The notes below the pieces were generated by a model. The model did not search any database. It was not told where the DNA came from and worked only from the letters and a program-made list of their open reading frames with translations. From contig SYOX01000051.1 in the NCBI GenBank assembly GCA_005804885.1, positions 1-32,225 on the forward strand: a DNA stretch of 32,225 nt. Direction: 5' to 3'. The position numbers were made by a program, and so were the translations under genes. This DNA comes from Pseudomonadota bacterium. Its GTDB lineage: Bacteria > Myxococcota_A > Bradymonadia > Bradymonadales > GCA-2716585. Of the stretch, positions 1-8,596 are shown one piece after another (the first letter of the stretch is position 1; each line of letters begins with the position of its first letter).

Positions 1-1
1 C

Positions 2-3000
2 CTGATGACCCGGATCACCAACGGCATCGGCTCGGTCACGGACATCACCTACACCACCGCGGCCGTCGAGATGGCCCGCGACGGCGGCGTTGGGGCCTGG
101 CGCTTCAAGCTCCCCTCGCCCATGAACATCGTCAAGCGGCTGGACCAGTTCGACCTGCTCACGAACCTGCACGAGGTGACCGAGTACAGCTACCACGACG
201 GCTTCTACGATGGAGAAGAGAAGCAGTTTCGAGGGTTTGAGCGCGTCGAGACGCGGCTGCTGGGGGACGAGACGATCGAGGAGGGTCTGACGCGGGAGGT
301 GTTCGACGTCGGGGCGCAGGACACCTACCGCAACGGGCTGCTGCTGGGCAGCTCGACGGCCAGCGACGGCCGAGAGCTCTCCGAGGTGGTCAACACCTTC
401 CAGGAGTGCCCGGTGGCGGAGCTGACCGAGGGGGTGGCCTTCCCGATCAAGCACATCTGCCAGACGGCCACCGAGACGGTCATCAAGGAAGGGCAGGACG
501 AGCAGCAGTGGGTCAGGACGCGCTCGGAGTCCGAGTACGACGGCTACGGCAATGTGACCCTTTCAGTCGAGCACGGGGTGGTCAGCGTCGGCGGCGGGGG
601 CTGCGAGCCTTGCAACGGGCGAGAGCCGGAGGTCTTCGGCGCGCCTTGCGGGCCGCAGTGCCTCGGGGACGAGATGTTCGAGCAGGCCGAGTTCGTGGCG
701 ACCTCGAACACCAACGGCCGCTGGATCACGGGGGCGGCCTTCAGGTCGCGCAGCTTCGGGCGAGAGGGCAGCGCGCTGGTGAGCGAGTCGCTGACCTATT
801 TCGACGGCCCGGACTTCGTGGGCCTGCCGCTCGGGCGTCTCGACCAGGGCAAGGTGACGCGGACGACCGAGAAGGTGGAGGTGGGCTCCGAGGCCGTCAT
901 CGAGACCTCACGCAGCAAGTTCGACGCCCACGGCAACGTCATCGAGTCCCTCGATCCTCTCGGAGAGCCGGGCGGCACGACCCACCGGAGGCTCTTTGAG
1001 TACGACGCGGAGGGCTTGCGTGTGGCCCGAGCCGAGGTGCTGCTTGAGGACAGGCAGGGCCAGCCCTATCGGCTGCGCCGGGAGATGCTCTACGAACCCC
1101 TCTTCGACAAGCCCTACGAGGCCACCGAGTGGCTCAGGGTCGTCAACGGCCAGGTTGCCTCGGTGGTGCGCGGCTTCTCCTATGAATACGACGAATTTGG
1201 TAGAATGGCGGCTCGACTTCTTCCGGGCAACACGGGCGTCAACCCCGACGAGGTCTTTGAGTACGACCTTCAGAGCCCGGTGAGTCGGATCATCACCCGA
1301 AAGCGCTCACAGATCGGGCAGCCCTTTGATCTTGAGACGAGCAAGTGTTTTGACGGGCGAGGACGCGAGTTCCAGACCAGAACGAGGCTGACCGAAGACT
1401 CCTTTCAGATCACCGGCTTGAAGCGCTTCAACATCCGCTCCCAGCCCGTCGAGGTCTTCCAGCCCTACCTCTCCGAGGGGGATGGCTGCGATGTTCAGGC
1501 GCCCGAGGGCACGCTGTCGGAGACCTACCGTTACGACGCCACCTACCGCCCCATCTTGAGGACATCCCCAGATGCGGCCATCTTCGGGGTGACTTCAAAG
1601 ACGAGGACGCAATACAGACCGCTGGCGCGGTTGATCTTCGACGCCGAGGACACCGACCCGGACAGCCCCCACTTCGACACCCCAACGGTGACCCGGACCG
1701 ACGGTCTGGAGCGCGAGGTGGTCATTGAGCGAACCCTTGAGCGGGGGGGCCAGCCAGCCCGGATCGAGATAGGCTTCGACGGCCTGGGGCGGATGACAAC
1801 AGTTCGAGATCCCGAAGGAAACACCAAGGAGCAGTTCTATGATCTGCTCGGGCGGTTGACGCGGCTGATTGACCCCAACTCGGCCAACGAGAGCGGCTTT
1901 GAGTACGACGCCGCCAACAACCTCATCCGAGCCACTGACGATCGCGGCGTGGTCACGGTGTCCGAGTATGACGGGACCAACCGCAAGATGGCGGCCTTCG
2001 ACGCCGCCGACGAGCAAGGCACCCGCATCGAGTGGGCCTATGACTTCGATCCCGACTGCGTCGAGTGCGCCAACGCCGAGAGCAAGGTCGCCTCGCTCTC
2101 CTATCCTGGCTTGAACGGCCAACGGGCCTTCGACAGGGCGAGTTACGACTTGCGGGGCAGGCCCGTGCGGGTATCGCGGGTGCTCCAGGGCGTCTCCTTC
2201 GACCGCGAGGTGAGCTACGACAACGCAGACCGGCCTCTCGTGGTCACCCAGCCCTCGGGTCAAAGGGTCGAAATGGCGTACGACGGCGCGTCGAGGGTGG
2301 TGGGCATCAAGAACATCTTGTCCTCGATCGGCTACGACGAGCGCAGCCAGATGGCGTCGATGGAGTGCGCAGATGGGACGACGACGACGATGGCCTACGA
2401 CGATCTGATGCGGCTGGAGTCGTCACGCACGACGGGCAGAAGCGGCCCGCTCCAAGGCTTCCGGTACGGCCATGATCGTCTGGGCAACGTCGTGTCCATC
2501 GAGGATCTGGCCAGGGGCGCCGGTCGCCCGTCCTTCGAAGCCGGGCACCAGTATGATCCCTGGTATCGGGTCATTGCCTCCAACTTCGACCAGGGCGGCG
2601 CGGGTGGCGAGACGATCAACTTCGACTTCGACGCGCTGGACAACATCACGGCCATCACCTCCTCGCTGGGGGCAGCCAGCCCCGCCCATGTCGGGGCCAT
2701 GAGCTACGACTCCTTCGCCCCCAACGCCCTCACCCAGGCCGGCGACCTCATCCTCGATTACGACGAGGCTGGCAATGTCATCGCTCGGGGCGCCCAGAGC
2801 TACGCGTGGGACTTCATGAATCGGCTGGTGAGCGCCTCGGAGGGCGGCGCCGAGGTGGCCCGCTTCGTCTACGGGTCGGACCAGAGCCGGGTGGCCAGGA
2901 TCGAGGGCGACTCCACCACCCTCTACCCCTCCAAGAGCTTCGAGCTTCGCGACGGCATCTCGACGCTCTACATCAAGGTCGAGCGGCACCGTGTGGCGCG

Positions 3001-4033
3001 CATCGAGTCGGACGAACTCGCCACGTCGCTCTTCGAGGACAAGGACGAGGACGGCAGGATCGGGGTGGCCGACGCGCTGCTGGCCCAGCGCCAGGGCGGG
3101 CAGCCCGGTCCGGTGCTGTGGTCGTCGGTGCGGCGGCTGCTGATGGAGACGGGGCCGGACGATGGGGTCACCTTCCTGCACCACGACCACCTGGGCAGCT
3201 TGACGCTGGCCACGGGCCTGGTCGACGGCCAGCAGGCCGTCCTCGGCCAGCGCAACTTCAGCCCCCTTGGCACGGAGCGCCCCGACGCCACCGGATACGT
3301 CGACGAGTACGGCTTCACCGGCCAGGAGCTCGACCGCTCCACCGGCCTGCTCCACTTCGACTGGCGATACCTCGACCCTGTCATCGGCCGCTGGTTGAGC
3401 GTCGATCCCGCCTTCAGCGTCTCGAACGCCAACAACATCAACAGGTTGGGCGAGTCCACCACTGCCTATGCCTATGTCGCAGGCAACTTGATCAACATTC
3501 ATGACCCAAGTGGCCTCGGCGGTGTGGCAAAGAGCGCCGCTGGTTTCATCAAGAAAAAGTCAGCAGCGTTGAAAGTTAAAAAATCAGCTTTGAAATCAGC
3601 GAAGAGAGAAAAGCATGGGCGTTTCAGTGACGAAGCAAAGCTCACCAAGGGGGAAATTGTGCGCATTGGCCGTGAGATTGGTTCAGAGTTTGGCGTGCTT
3701 AGTGACCATCTGATTCGTGAGGCTGGAGTATTAGAAGGTGAGGCAGCGAAGAAGGCGAGCGATGATATCACGACGTTGATCGCAGCCGTGGCCCAGGCGG
3801 CGTGGGAAGCCGATGGAAGAACTCTTGTGGGTGGTCCAAGATACGCTGGCGAACTTCCCAGTGAAGCATCTTATACAATTGACGCGGTGAAGAGTTTCGA
3901 GAGTCAGATCTCAAGGTTGGCAAAGGGCACATTTGACAGCATCGATCATTCTATTGTCAAGTCCAGAGTTGAAGGTACAGGGTCTGTCAAGGCAAAGGCT
4001 GTTATTGCTCGTTTCGGGTCTTCAGGTGAATGA
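2..4033 (+). CDS. TcdB/RHS-repeat polymorphic toxin-like protein, 5' end outside window
   Basis: The open frame enters from the left edge, so the N-terminus is missing; the first ATG at 5 is not the true start. The first ~120 residues include YHDGFYDGEEKQFRGFERV, which resembles the TcdB middle/N-terminal region of insecticidal Tc toxins. It is followed by many YD (RHS) repeats of the form YDxxGRxxxxxDPxG. The core ends with RYLDPVIGRWLSVDP and then NLINIHDPSGLGG, the conserved RHS boundary after which these shells carry a variable toxin tip. The tip is about 168 residues (from about 3530), Lys-rich at its start and less GC-rich than the shell; I do not recognise its fold. An EF-hand-like loop sits in the shell at 3038-3073. 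By family the shell should encapsulate and deliver the tip. No immunity gene follows: the next gene is convergent after 92 bp. The RHS assignment is secure; the toxin activity is inference. Confidence 0.9.
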   Translation: MMTRITNGIGSVTDITYTTAAVEMARDGGVGAWRFKLPSPMNIVKRLDQFDLLTNLHEVTEYSYHDGFYDGEEKQFRGFERVETRLLGDETIEEGLTREVFDVGAQDTYRNGLLLGSSTASDGRELSEVVNTFQECPVAELTEGVAFPIKHICQTATETVIKEGQDEQQWVRTRSESEYDGYGNVTLSVEHGVVSVGGGGCEPCNGREPEVFGAPCGPQCLGDEMFEQAEFVATSNTNGRWITGAAFRSRSFGREGSALVSESLTYFDGPDFVGLPLGRLDQGKVTRTTEKVEVGSEAVIETSRSKFDAHGNVIESLDPLGEPGGTTHRRLFEYDAEGLRVARAEVLLEDRQGQPYRLRREMLYEPLFDKPYEATEWLRVVNGQVASVVRGFSYEYDEFGRMAARLLPGNTGVNPDEVFEYDLQSPVSRIITRKRSQIGQPFDLETSKCFDGRGREFQTRTRLTEDSFQITGLKRFNIRSQPVEVFQPYLSEGDGCDVQAPEGTLSETYRYDATYRPILRTSPDAAIFGVTSKTRTQYRPLARLIFDAEDTDPDSPHFDTPTVTRTDGLEREVVIERTLERGGQPARIEIGFDGLGRMTTVRDPEGNTKEQFYDLLGRLTRLIDPNSANESGFEYDAANNLIRATDDRGVVTVSEYDGTNRKMAAFDAADEQGTRIEWAYDFDPDCVECANAESKVASLSYPGLNGQRAFDRASYDLRGRPVRVSRVLQGVSFDREVSYDNADRPLVVTQPSGQRVEMAYDGASRVVGIKNILSSIGYDERSQMASMECADGTTTTMAYDDLMRLESSRTTGRSGPLQGFRYGHDRLGNVVSIEDLARGAGRPSFEAGHQYDPWYRVIASNFDQGGAGGETINFDFDALDNITAITSSLGAASPAHVGAMSYDSFAPNALTQAGDLILDYDEAGNVIARGAQSYAWDFMNRLVSASEGGAEVARFVYGSDQSRVARIEGDSTTLYPSKSFELRDGISTLYIKVERHRVARIESDELATSLFEDKDEDGRIGVADALLAQRQGGQPGPVLWSSVRRLLMETGPDDGVTFLHHDHLGSLTLATGLVDGQQAVLGQRNFSPLGTERPDATGYVDEYGFTGQELDRSTGLLHFDWRYLDPVIGRWLSVDPAFSVSNANNINRLGESTTAYAYVAGNLINIHDPSGLGGVAKSAAGFIKKKSAALKVKKSALKSAKREKHGRFSDEAKLTKGEIVRIGREIGSEFGVLSDHLIREAGVLEGEAAKKASDDITTLIAAVAQAAWEADGRTLVGGPRYAGELPSEASYTIDAVKSFESQISRLAKGTFDSIDHSIVKSRVEGTGSVKAKAVIARFGSSGE

Positions 4034-4125
4034 GGTTGTGGTGTTCCACCTTCATCTCCTCCCCCCGCGCTTCTGAACGCGCCCTGGCTGCGAGGGTCGT
4101 GGGGCGGTTGGATCGGTGGATGTGT

Positions 4126-4881
4126 TCAGCGATTCCGGCAACCAGGGGCCTCGCGGATCCAGGTCGCCCCCTCGATCCGGCCGTGGTTGCCGTGCGATGA
4201 GAGATCCTTGACCGACTCGCCGGCCCCCTCATCAAACATCATCAGCAAGAGCGTCCCCTCGTCCGCCGCCCAGCGCGCCTCCGGCTTGAAGCCCTCGCGG
4301 TAGCGGGCCACCTTCGACACCCGCACCGCCGCCACGTCCCCCGGGAAGGGCTGCTGGCTGTTGAGCAGCTGCCCGATGATGATCTCCTCCTTGTTCGGCG
4401 GCCCCATCGCCCGCGACGCGAACTCGGCGTCCAGCTTCCCGTTGACGAAGAAGCGCAGCCGCTCCCCATCAAACACCACCGCGACGTGGCTCCACGCCCT
4501 GTCCGGCAGCCTCACCGTGCCGTGCCGCCACTGCGCGTCCGGCGCCTCATACACGTCGCTGACGCCGTAGACCTCCCCGTCCTTCCACAGCCCCAGCACC
4601 CAGGGCGGGTAGATCCCGCTCGTGTCGCGCTTGCCGATCAGGTTCGGGTACCCCTGCGACGGATCGAAGGAGGCCGCGTAGGGCCTCACCCACGCCTCGA
4701 TCGTCATCGGCCCCCCGCCCGCCAGCGACTCGGAGTGCGGCACCCGCACCCTCCCCCCGCCGTCAAACGAGATCGCGTGGCAGGGCGCCCCGATCCCCCG
4801 GATGGGCTCCTTGTCTTGCGACCAGCCCGGCGAGGCCCACGCGAGCCCCAGAGCGACAACGACCCCCCACAGACGCTTCAT
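4126..4881 (-). CDS. Secreted LamG/concanavalin-like domain protein
   Basis: This 251-residue protein starts with a signal peptide (MKRLWGVVVALGLAWASPGWSQ). The body has the hallmarks of a LamG/laminin-G jelly-roll: AISFDGGGRVRVP, then TIEAWVRP, then WSHVAVVFDGERLRFFVNG, a DVAAVRVSKVARY segment and a final MMFDEGAG. Such domains bind glycans or proteins outside the cell; no enzymatic residues are visible. A purine-rich GGGGAGGGG lies just ahead of the ATG at 4881. It is convergent with the RHS toxin gene and reads in the same direction as the kinase-globin gene, whose stop is 54 bp upstream, so co-transcription with that gene is possible. Ligand unknown. Confidence 0.85.
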   Translation of the reverse strand: MKRLWGVVVALGLAWASPGWSQDKEPIRGIGAPCHAISFDGGGRVRVPHSESLAGGGPMTIEAWVRPYAASFDPSQGYPNLIGKRDTSGIYPPWVLGLWKDGEVYGVSDVYEAPDAQWRHGTVRLPDRAWSHVAVVFDGERLRFFVNGKLDAEFASRAMGPPNKEEIIIGQLLNSQQPFPGDVAAVRVSKVARYREGFKPEARWAADEGTLLLMMFDEGAGESVKDLSSHGNHGRIEGATWIREAPGCRNR

Positions 4882-4935
4882 CGGATCCCCTCCCCGCTCG
4901 CGCTCCCGCTCGTGCGCAGCGCCCGCCGACCAGCC

Positions 4936-7900
4936 TCACCTGTAGCCGCTGAGCATGGTCGCGCACAGCGCCCACAGCCCCTCGCGCCACGCCTCCTGCA
5001 GATCCATCGACCACGACGCCCCCGAGTATTCCCCGATCACGTCCACCAGCGTCTCGACCACGGCCTCGAAGTGCGCCGGCATGACCCCGTAGCGCTGATG
5101 GCGGGCGCCCAGATCGATGAGGACCGCTTCGAGCTTCTCGGGCGTCCTCAATTGCTTGAGCACCAGCACCAGCGCGTGCAGCAGGTGCTGCCGCAGCCTG
5201 TCCATGTCCGCGCCGACGAAGAGCGGGCGCGCCTCCGGGTGCCTCGCAAAAAGCTCATCATAGAAGGTCGCCACCAGCGCCGGCCCCTCGCCGCTCAGCC
5301 GCGTGAAGCTCTCCTGGATCAGCGCCAGCCTGTCGTCCTGAATCCTCGACAGCGCCGCCGCGCTCTGCGACGGCGCCGCGTTGTAGCGCACCCCCAGCGC
5401 CATCAGCCCGGCCAGGTGCGGCGAGCCGCGCAGCGCCTCGATCCCCTCCGCCTCAAGACCGCAATGCTCCACCTCCAGCGCCGACAGCCTCGCCATCCCC
5501 GGCGATCCCGCCAGCGCCCTGACCCCCACCAGCCCCAAGGGGTTGTGCGACAGCGACAAGCTCGACAGCCTCGCCAGCCCCACGGCGCCGGCCAGCGCCG
5601 CCGCGCCCTCGGCGCCGATCTCAGTGCTCCTCAGATCGAGCGCCCGGAGCTGCTTGAGCTGGGGCGACTCGGCCAGCGAGCGCGCCCCGAGATCGCCGAT
5701 CTGGTTGGACGACAGGCCCACCTCCACCAGCGCGCTCTGCGCCGCCGCCACCGCCGCCGCCCCGCCCGCGCCCAGCCCCGCGGCGCCCAGATCGACCGCC
5801 TCAAGCCGCCCGAGCTCGGCCAGCGCCGCCACCGCCCTCCCGCCCTCCGCGCCGAGCGCATTGCGGCCGACCTTGAGCCGCACCAGCGATCCTCGCCAGC
5901 TCGCCCCCAGCAGCGCCCCGATCCCCGCCGAGGTCAACCCGCACGAGGACAGATCCACACAGCCCAGGTTCGGCATGCGCCTGGCCGCCGCCAGCACCCC
6001 GAGTCCCGCGTCGCCCAGATCATTGCGTGAGAGATCAAGGGCTTGCACGCGGCTCAGAGCAGGGGAGGCGGCCACCGCGCGCAGCCCCTGGGCGCTCAAG
6101 GCATTGCCGGCCAGCTCCAGCCGCTCGACCCCAGCCAGACACGGGGCGGTGGCCATTGCGGCGACGCCCGCGTCGCCCAGGGCGTTGTCGGACAGCGCCA
6201 GCCGGGTCAGCCTCGACAGCCACCGAGAGGTGGACAGCGCCACCGCCCCCTCGACCCCCAGGCGGTTGCCGTCCAGATCCAGCTCGCTCAGCCCGCCGAG
6301 GTGGGCGGCCCCGGCCAGCGCCCACGCCGCGTCCTCCCCGAGCCCGTTGCTCGACAGCCGCAGCGACCGCAGCAGCCCGCCGCCCTGCGCTGCCAACGCC
6401 CCGATCCCCGCGGCGCTCAGGCGCGCGTTGGCCACCGAGAGCGACTCCAGGCTCGACCCTCGGGCCGCCCCCAGCAGGTGCACGAGGCCCGCGTCCCCGA
6501 TGGGGTTGGAGTCCAGCACGAGCCGCCTCAGCCCCGCGAAGCGCGCCGAGGAGGCCAGCGCCATCGCCTCGGCCTCACCGAGCCGGCAGCGATCCAGCGT
6601 CAACACCGTGAGGCGGACCAGCCGCGCCGAGCAGGCCAGCGCCTCGACCCCCCCCGCGCCGGGCATGTTGCCGCTCAAGTCCAGCGCCTCAAGCTCCCCC
6701 AGGTGCGGTGAGGTCGCCAGCGCGCGGACGCCCCGGTGGCCCAGCCTGTTGAAGCTCAGGTTGAGGATCGAGAGATGGGAGAGGTGGGGCGAGCGCGCCA
6801 GCGCCTCGACGGCGCCGTCGCCCAGGCCGTTGAAGGACAGATCCAGGTGTCTGACGCGGGCCAGCGCGGGGTTGGAGGCCAGCGCGACCACCTCGTCCTC
6901 GCTCAAGCCGACGTGGGAGAGGTCGAGCGCGCGGATCATCGCCCACCCCGGCGACGCCTGCCCGAAGACCAGCGCCCGCGCGCTGGCCGCCGACGCTCTG
7001 CGCAGGGCGTCGGGCCACTGCCCCAGGCGCTTGTCGGCCTCCTGGGCGGCGTCGCGCTGACGCTCGGGCGCTCCGCAGGAGATCACGTAGCGCGTCAGCG
7101 CGCTCCAGCCCTCCTCCCCCTGACTCTGGCACAGCCGCTCCAGGTGCGGGTGCCCAAGCTCCCGGCTGACCCCGGCGCCGGCGATCTCGCGCAGCGCGTC
7201 CCGCACCTCGCGGGCGGAGGCGGGCCGCCGGGCCGGATCGGTCGAGAGCAGCCGGCTGACCAGATCGTCGAGCGCCGGCCAGTCCTTGAGCGACTCCCTC
7301 AGCGCGCTGGGCAATGGGCCAGGCAGCTCGGCCCTGGCGCGCTGCTGCATGAAGACCGCGATCGGGCCGCCGCCCGGCGGCACCGGGTAGGGCGGGCTGC
7401 CCGTCAAGATGAAGTACAACACCGCCCCAAGCTGCCACAGATCCAGCCGCGCCCCCAGCGCCGTCCCCGGCATATACTGCTCAGGCGCCATGTAGAGCGG
7501 CGTCCCCGCAATGCTGACCGTCCTGGCCTCGCCCGTGTGCGCGTCCAGGATCTTGGCGATGCCAAAGTCGATCACCTTGACCACCCCCTCGCCGCCTGCG
7601 CCCGCCGTCAGCAACACGTTGTCCGGCTTCAAGTCCCGGTGCAGCAAGTTCAACGCGTGCGCAGCCTCCAAGGCCGCCGCGATCTGGCTCCCCACCGCCG
7701 CCGCCCTCCTCGGAGACATCGGCGCGGCCTCCTCACCCTGCGGCGTCACCGCCCGCGTCAGGTTCTGCCCCCTGATGTACTCCATCAAGATGTAGGGCTG
7801 CCCCTCCTCCTCCAACCTCCCCACCGCATAGCACCTCGCCACGTTCGGGTGGCTCAGGCTGTCCAGGATCACCGCCTCGTCCACGAAGCGCTTCATCACC

Positions 7901-8163
7901 TCCCCACGCTCCATCCACCTGCGCCCGAGCACCTTCATCGCCCGCACCAGGTGTCCCAGCGTCGTCTCCACCTCGTAGACCGTCCCAAAACCCCCAGCCC
8001 CAAGCCGCCGCTTCACCAACAACTGACCCTGCGCCGTCACCTCCCCGACCAGCGCGTCCCTCACCCACCCGTCCCTCGGCCGCTCGGCGCCGCAGTCGCC
8101 GCAGAACCTCTTGGCCTCTTCCTCGATGTTGCCATTGCACGCGCTACAAAACGTCTTGCTCAC
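4936..8163 (-). CDS. Zinc-ribbon / Ser-Thr kinase / LRR / globin fusion protein
   Basis: A 1075-residue protein with four modules. Residues 6-24 form a zinc ribbon (CSAC and CGDC). Residues ~48-335 are a complete Hanks-type kinase: glycine loop LGAGGFGTVYE, ATP lysine K77, catalytic HRDLKPDN (175-182), DFG at 199-201 and the APE motif. Residues ~405-940 hold about 19 ribonuclease-inhibitor-like leucine-rich repeats of 27-29 residues (LDLSxNxLGDxGVxALA). Residues ~946-1075 look like a flavohaemoglobin-type globin without the reductase: FYDELFARHPEARPLF gives a B10-type Tyr (968) and CD1-type Phe (982), and ARHQRYGV gives the proximal F8 His (1022). No membrane segment is visible. The GTG start at 8163 follows a GAGGGG-type ribosome site. 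The gene lies 12 bp downstream of a small membrane-protein gene. Kinase and LRR calls are strong, the globin call is good; gas-controlled kinase activity is inference. Confidence 0.9.
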   Translation of the reverse strand: MSKTFCSACNGNIEEEAKRFCGDCGAERPRDGWVRDALVGEVTAQGQLLVKRRLGAGGFGTVYEVETTLGHLVRAMKVLGRRWMERGEVMKRFVDEAVILDSLSHPNVARCYAVGRLEEEGQPYILMEYIRGQNLTRAVTPQGEEAAPMSPRRAAAVGSQIAAALEAAHALNLLHRDLKPDNVLLTAGAGGEGVVKVIDFGIAKILDAHTGEARTVSIAGTPLYMAPEQYMPGTALGARLDLWQLGAVLYFILTGSPPYPVPPGGGPIAVFMQQRARAELPGPLPSALRESLKDWPALDDLVSRLLSTDPARRPASAREVRDALREIAGAGVSRELGHPHLERLCQSQGEEGWSALTRYVISCGAPERQRDAAQEADKRLGQWPDALRRASAASARALVFGQASPGWAMIRALDLSHVGLSEDEVVALASNPALARVRHLDLSFNGLGDGAVEALARSPHLSHLSILNLSFNRLGHRGVRALATSPHLGELEALDLSGNMPGAGGVEALACSARLVRLTVLTLDRCRLGEAEAMALASSARFAGLRRLVLDSNPIGDAGLVHLLGAARGSSLESLSVANARLSAAGIGALAAQGGGLLRSLRLSSNGLGEDAAWALAGAAHLGGLSELDLDGNRLGVEGAVALSTSRWLSRLTRLALSDNALGDAGVAAMATAPCLAGVERLELAGNALSAQGLRAVAASPALSRVQALDLSRNDLGDAGLGVLAAARRMPNLGCVDLSSCGLTSAGIGALLGASWRGSLVRLKVGRNALGAEGGRAVAALAELGRLEAVDLGAAGLGAGGAAAVAAAQSALVEVGLSSNQIGDLGARSLAESPQLKQLRALDLRSTEIGAEGAAALAGAVGLARLSSLSLSHNPLGLVGVRALAGSPGMARLSALEVEHCGLEAEGIEALRGSPHLAGLMALGVRYNAAPSQSAAALSRIQDDRLALIQESFTRLSGEGPALVATFYDELFARHPEARPLFVGADMDRLRQHLLHALVLVLKQLRTPEKLEAVLIDLGARHQRYGVMPAHFEAVVETLVDVIGEYSGASWSMDLQEAWREGLWALCATMLSGYR

Positions 8164-8175
8164 GCCCCACCCCTC

Positions 8176-8505
8176 TCAAGTGATGTAGACCAGCGTCGGC
8201 GCGTCCACGACCATCGCCGCCACCCACAGGAGCAGCCCGATCCCCTCTCCGGCCGCCGTCAACCCCAGCGCCTTCCACCGCCTCGTCACCACCAACGCCA
8301 GCCCGAGCGGCGGCCCCGCCGCCAGGACCAGCAACAAGAGCAGCATCAACGCGAACTCCACCTGGATCAGCGGACTCTTGACGTAACCCGGCGTATCCAT
8401 TTGCAAATCATGCAGCCCCGCCGCCAACAGGAGCGCCCCCCCCAAGGCCACGGGCACGCCCGACACCCCCAGCCACAACCCCACCGACGCCCCAGCCTTC
8501 GTCAT
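8176..8505 (-). CDS. Small integral membrane protein, unknown function
   Basis: This 109-residue protein has three hydrophobic stretches: about residues 9-29, 46-76 (interrupted) and 84-104. It has no signal peptide or recognisable domain. The ATG at 8505 is preceded by GGGAGGGGGG. Its stop lies 12 bp before the start of the kinase-LRR-globin gene, on the same strand, so the two are probably co-transcribed. It might be a membrane partner of the otherwise soluble kinase, but nothing in the sequence proves this. I do not recognise the family. Confidence 0.7.
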   Translation of the reverse strand: MTKAGASVGLWLGVSGVPVALGGALLLAAGLHDLQMDTPGYVKSPLIQVEFALMLLLLLVLAAGPPLGLALVVTRRWKALGLTAAGEGIGLLLWVAAMVVDAPTLVYIT

Positions 8506-8541
8506 CCCCCCTCCCTGACTTCAACCTCCCTCACATCCCCA

Positions 8542-8596
8542 GACGGCTGCTCGGCCACCAACCCCCGTCGAAGCGCGGACGGCTACTCGGCCACCA
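8542..8596. repeat. 19-bp direct repeat around the amylase stop codon
   Basis: The 19 bases at 8578-8596, which include the last codons and the stop of the alpha-amylase gene, recur at 8542-8560 with a single mismatch (36-bp period). The outer copy lies in the short gap before the small membrane-protein gene. It looks like a local duplication of the gene's 3' end. Confidence 0.6.

Noticed and set aside
4034..4125. Immunity gene or terminator behind the RHS toxin
   Set aside because: Only 92 bp lie before the convergent LamG gene; no open frame and no convincing hairpin with U-tract is present.
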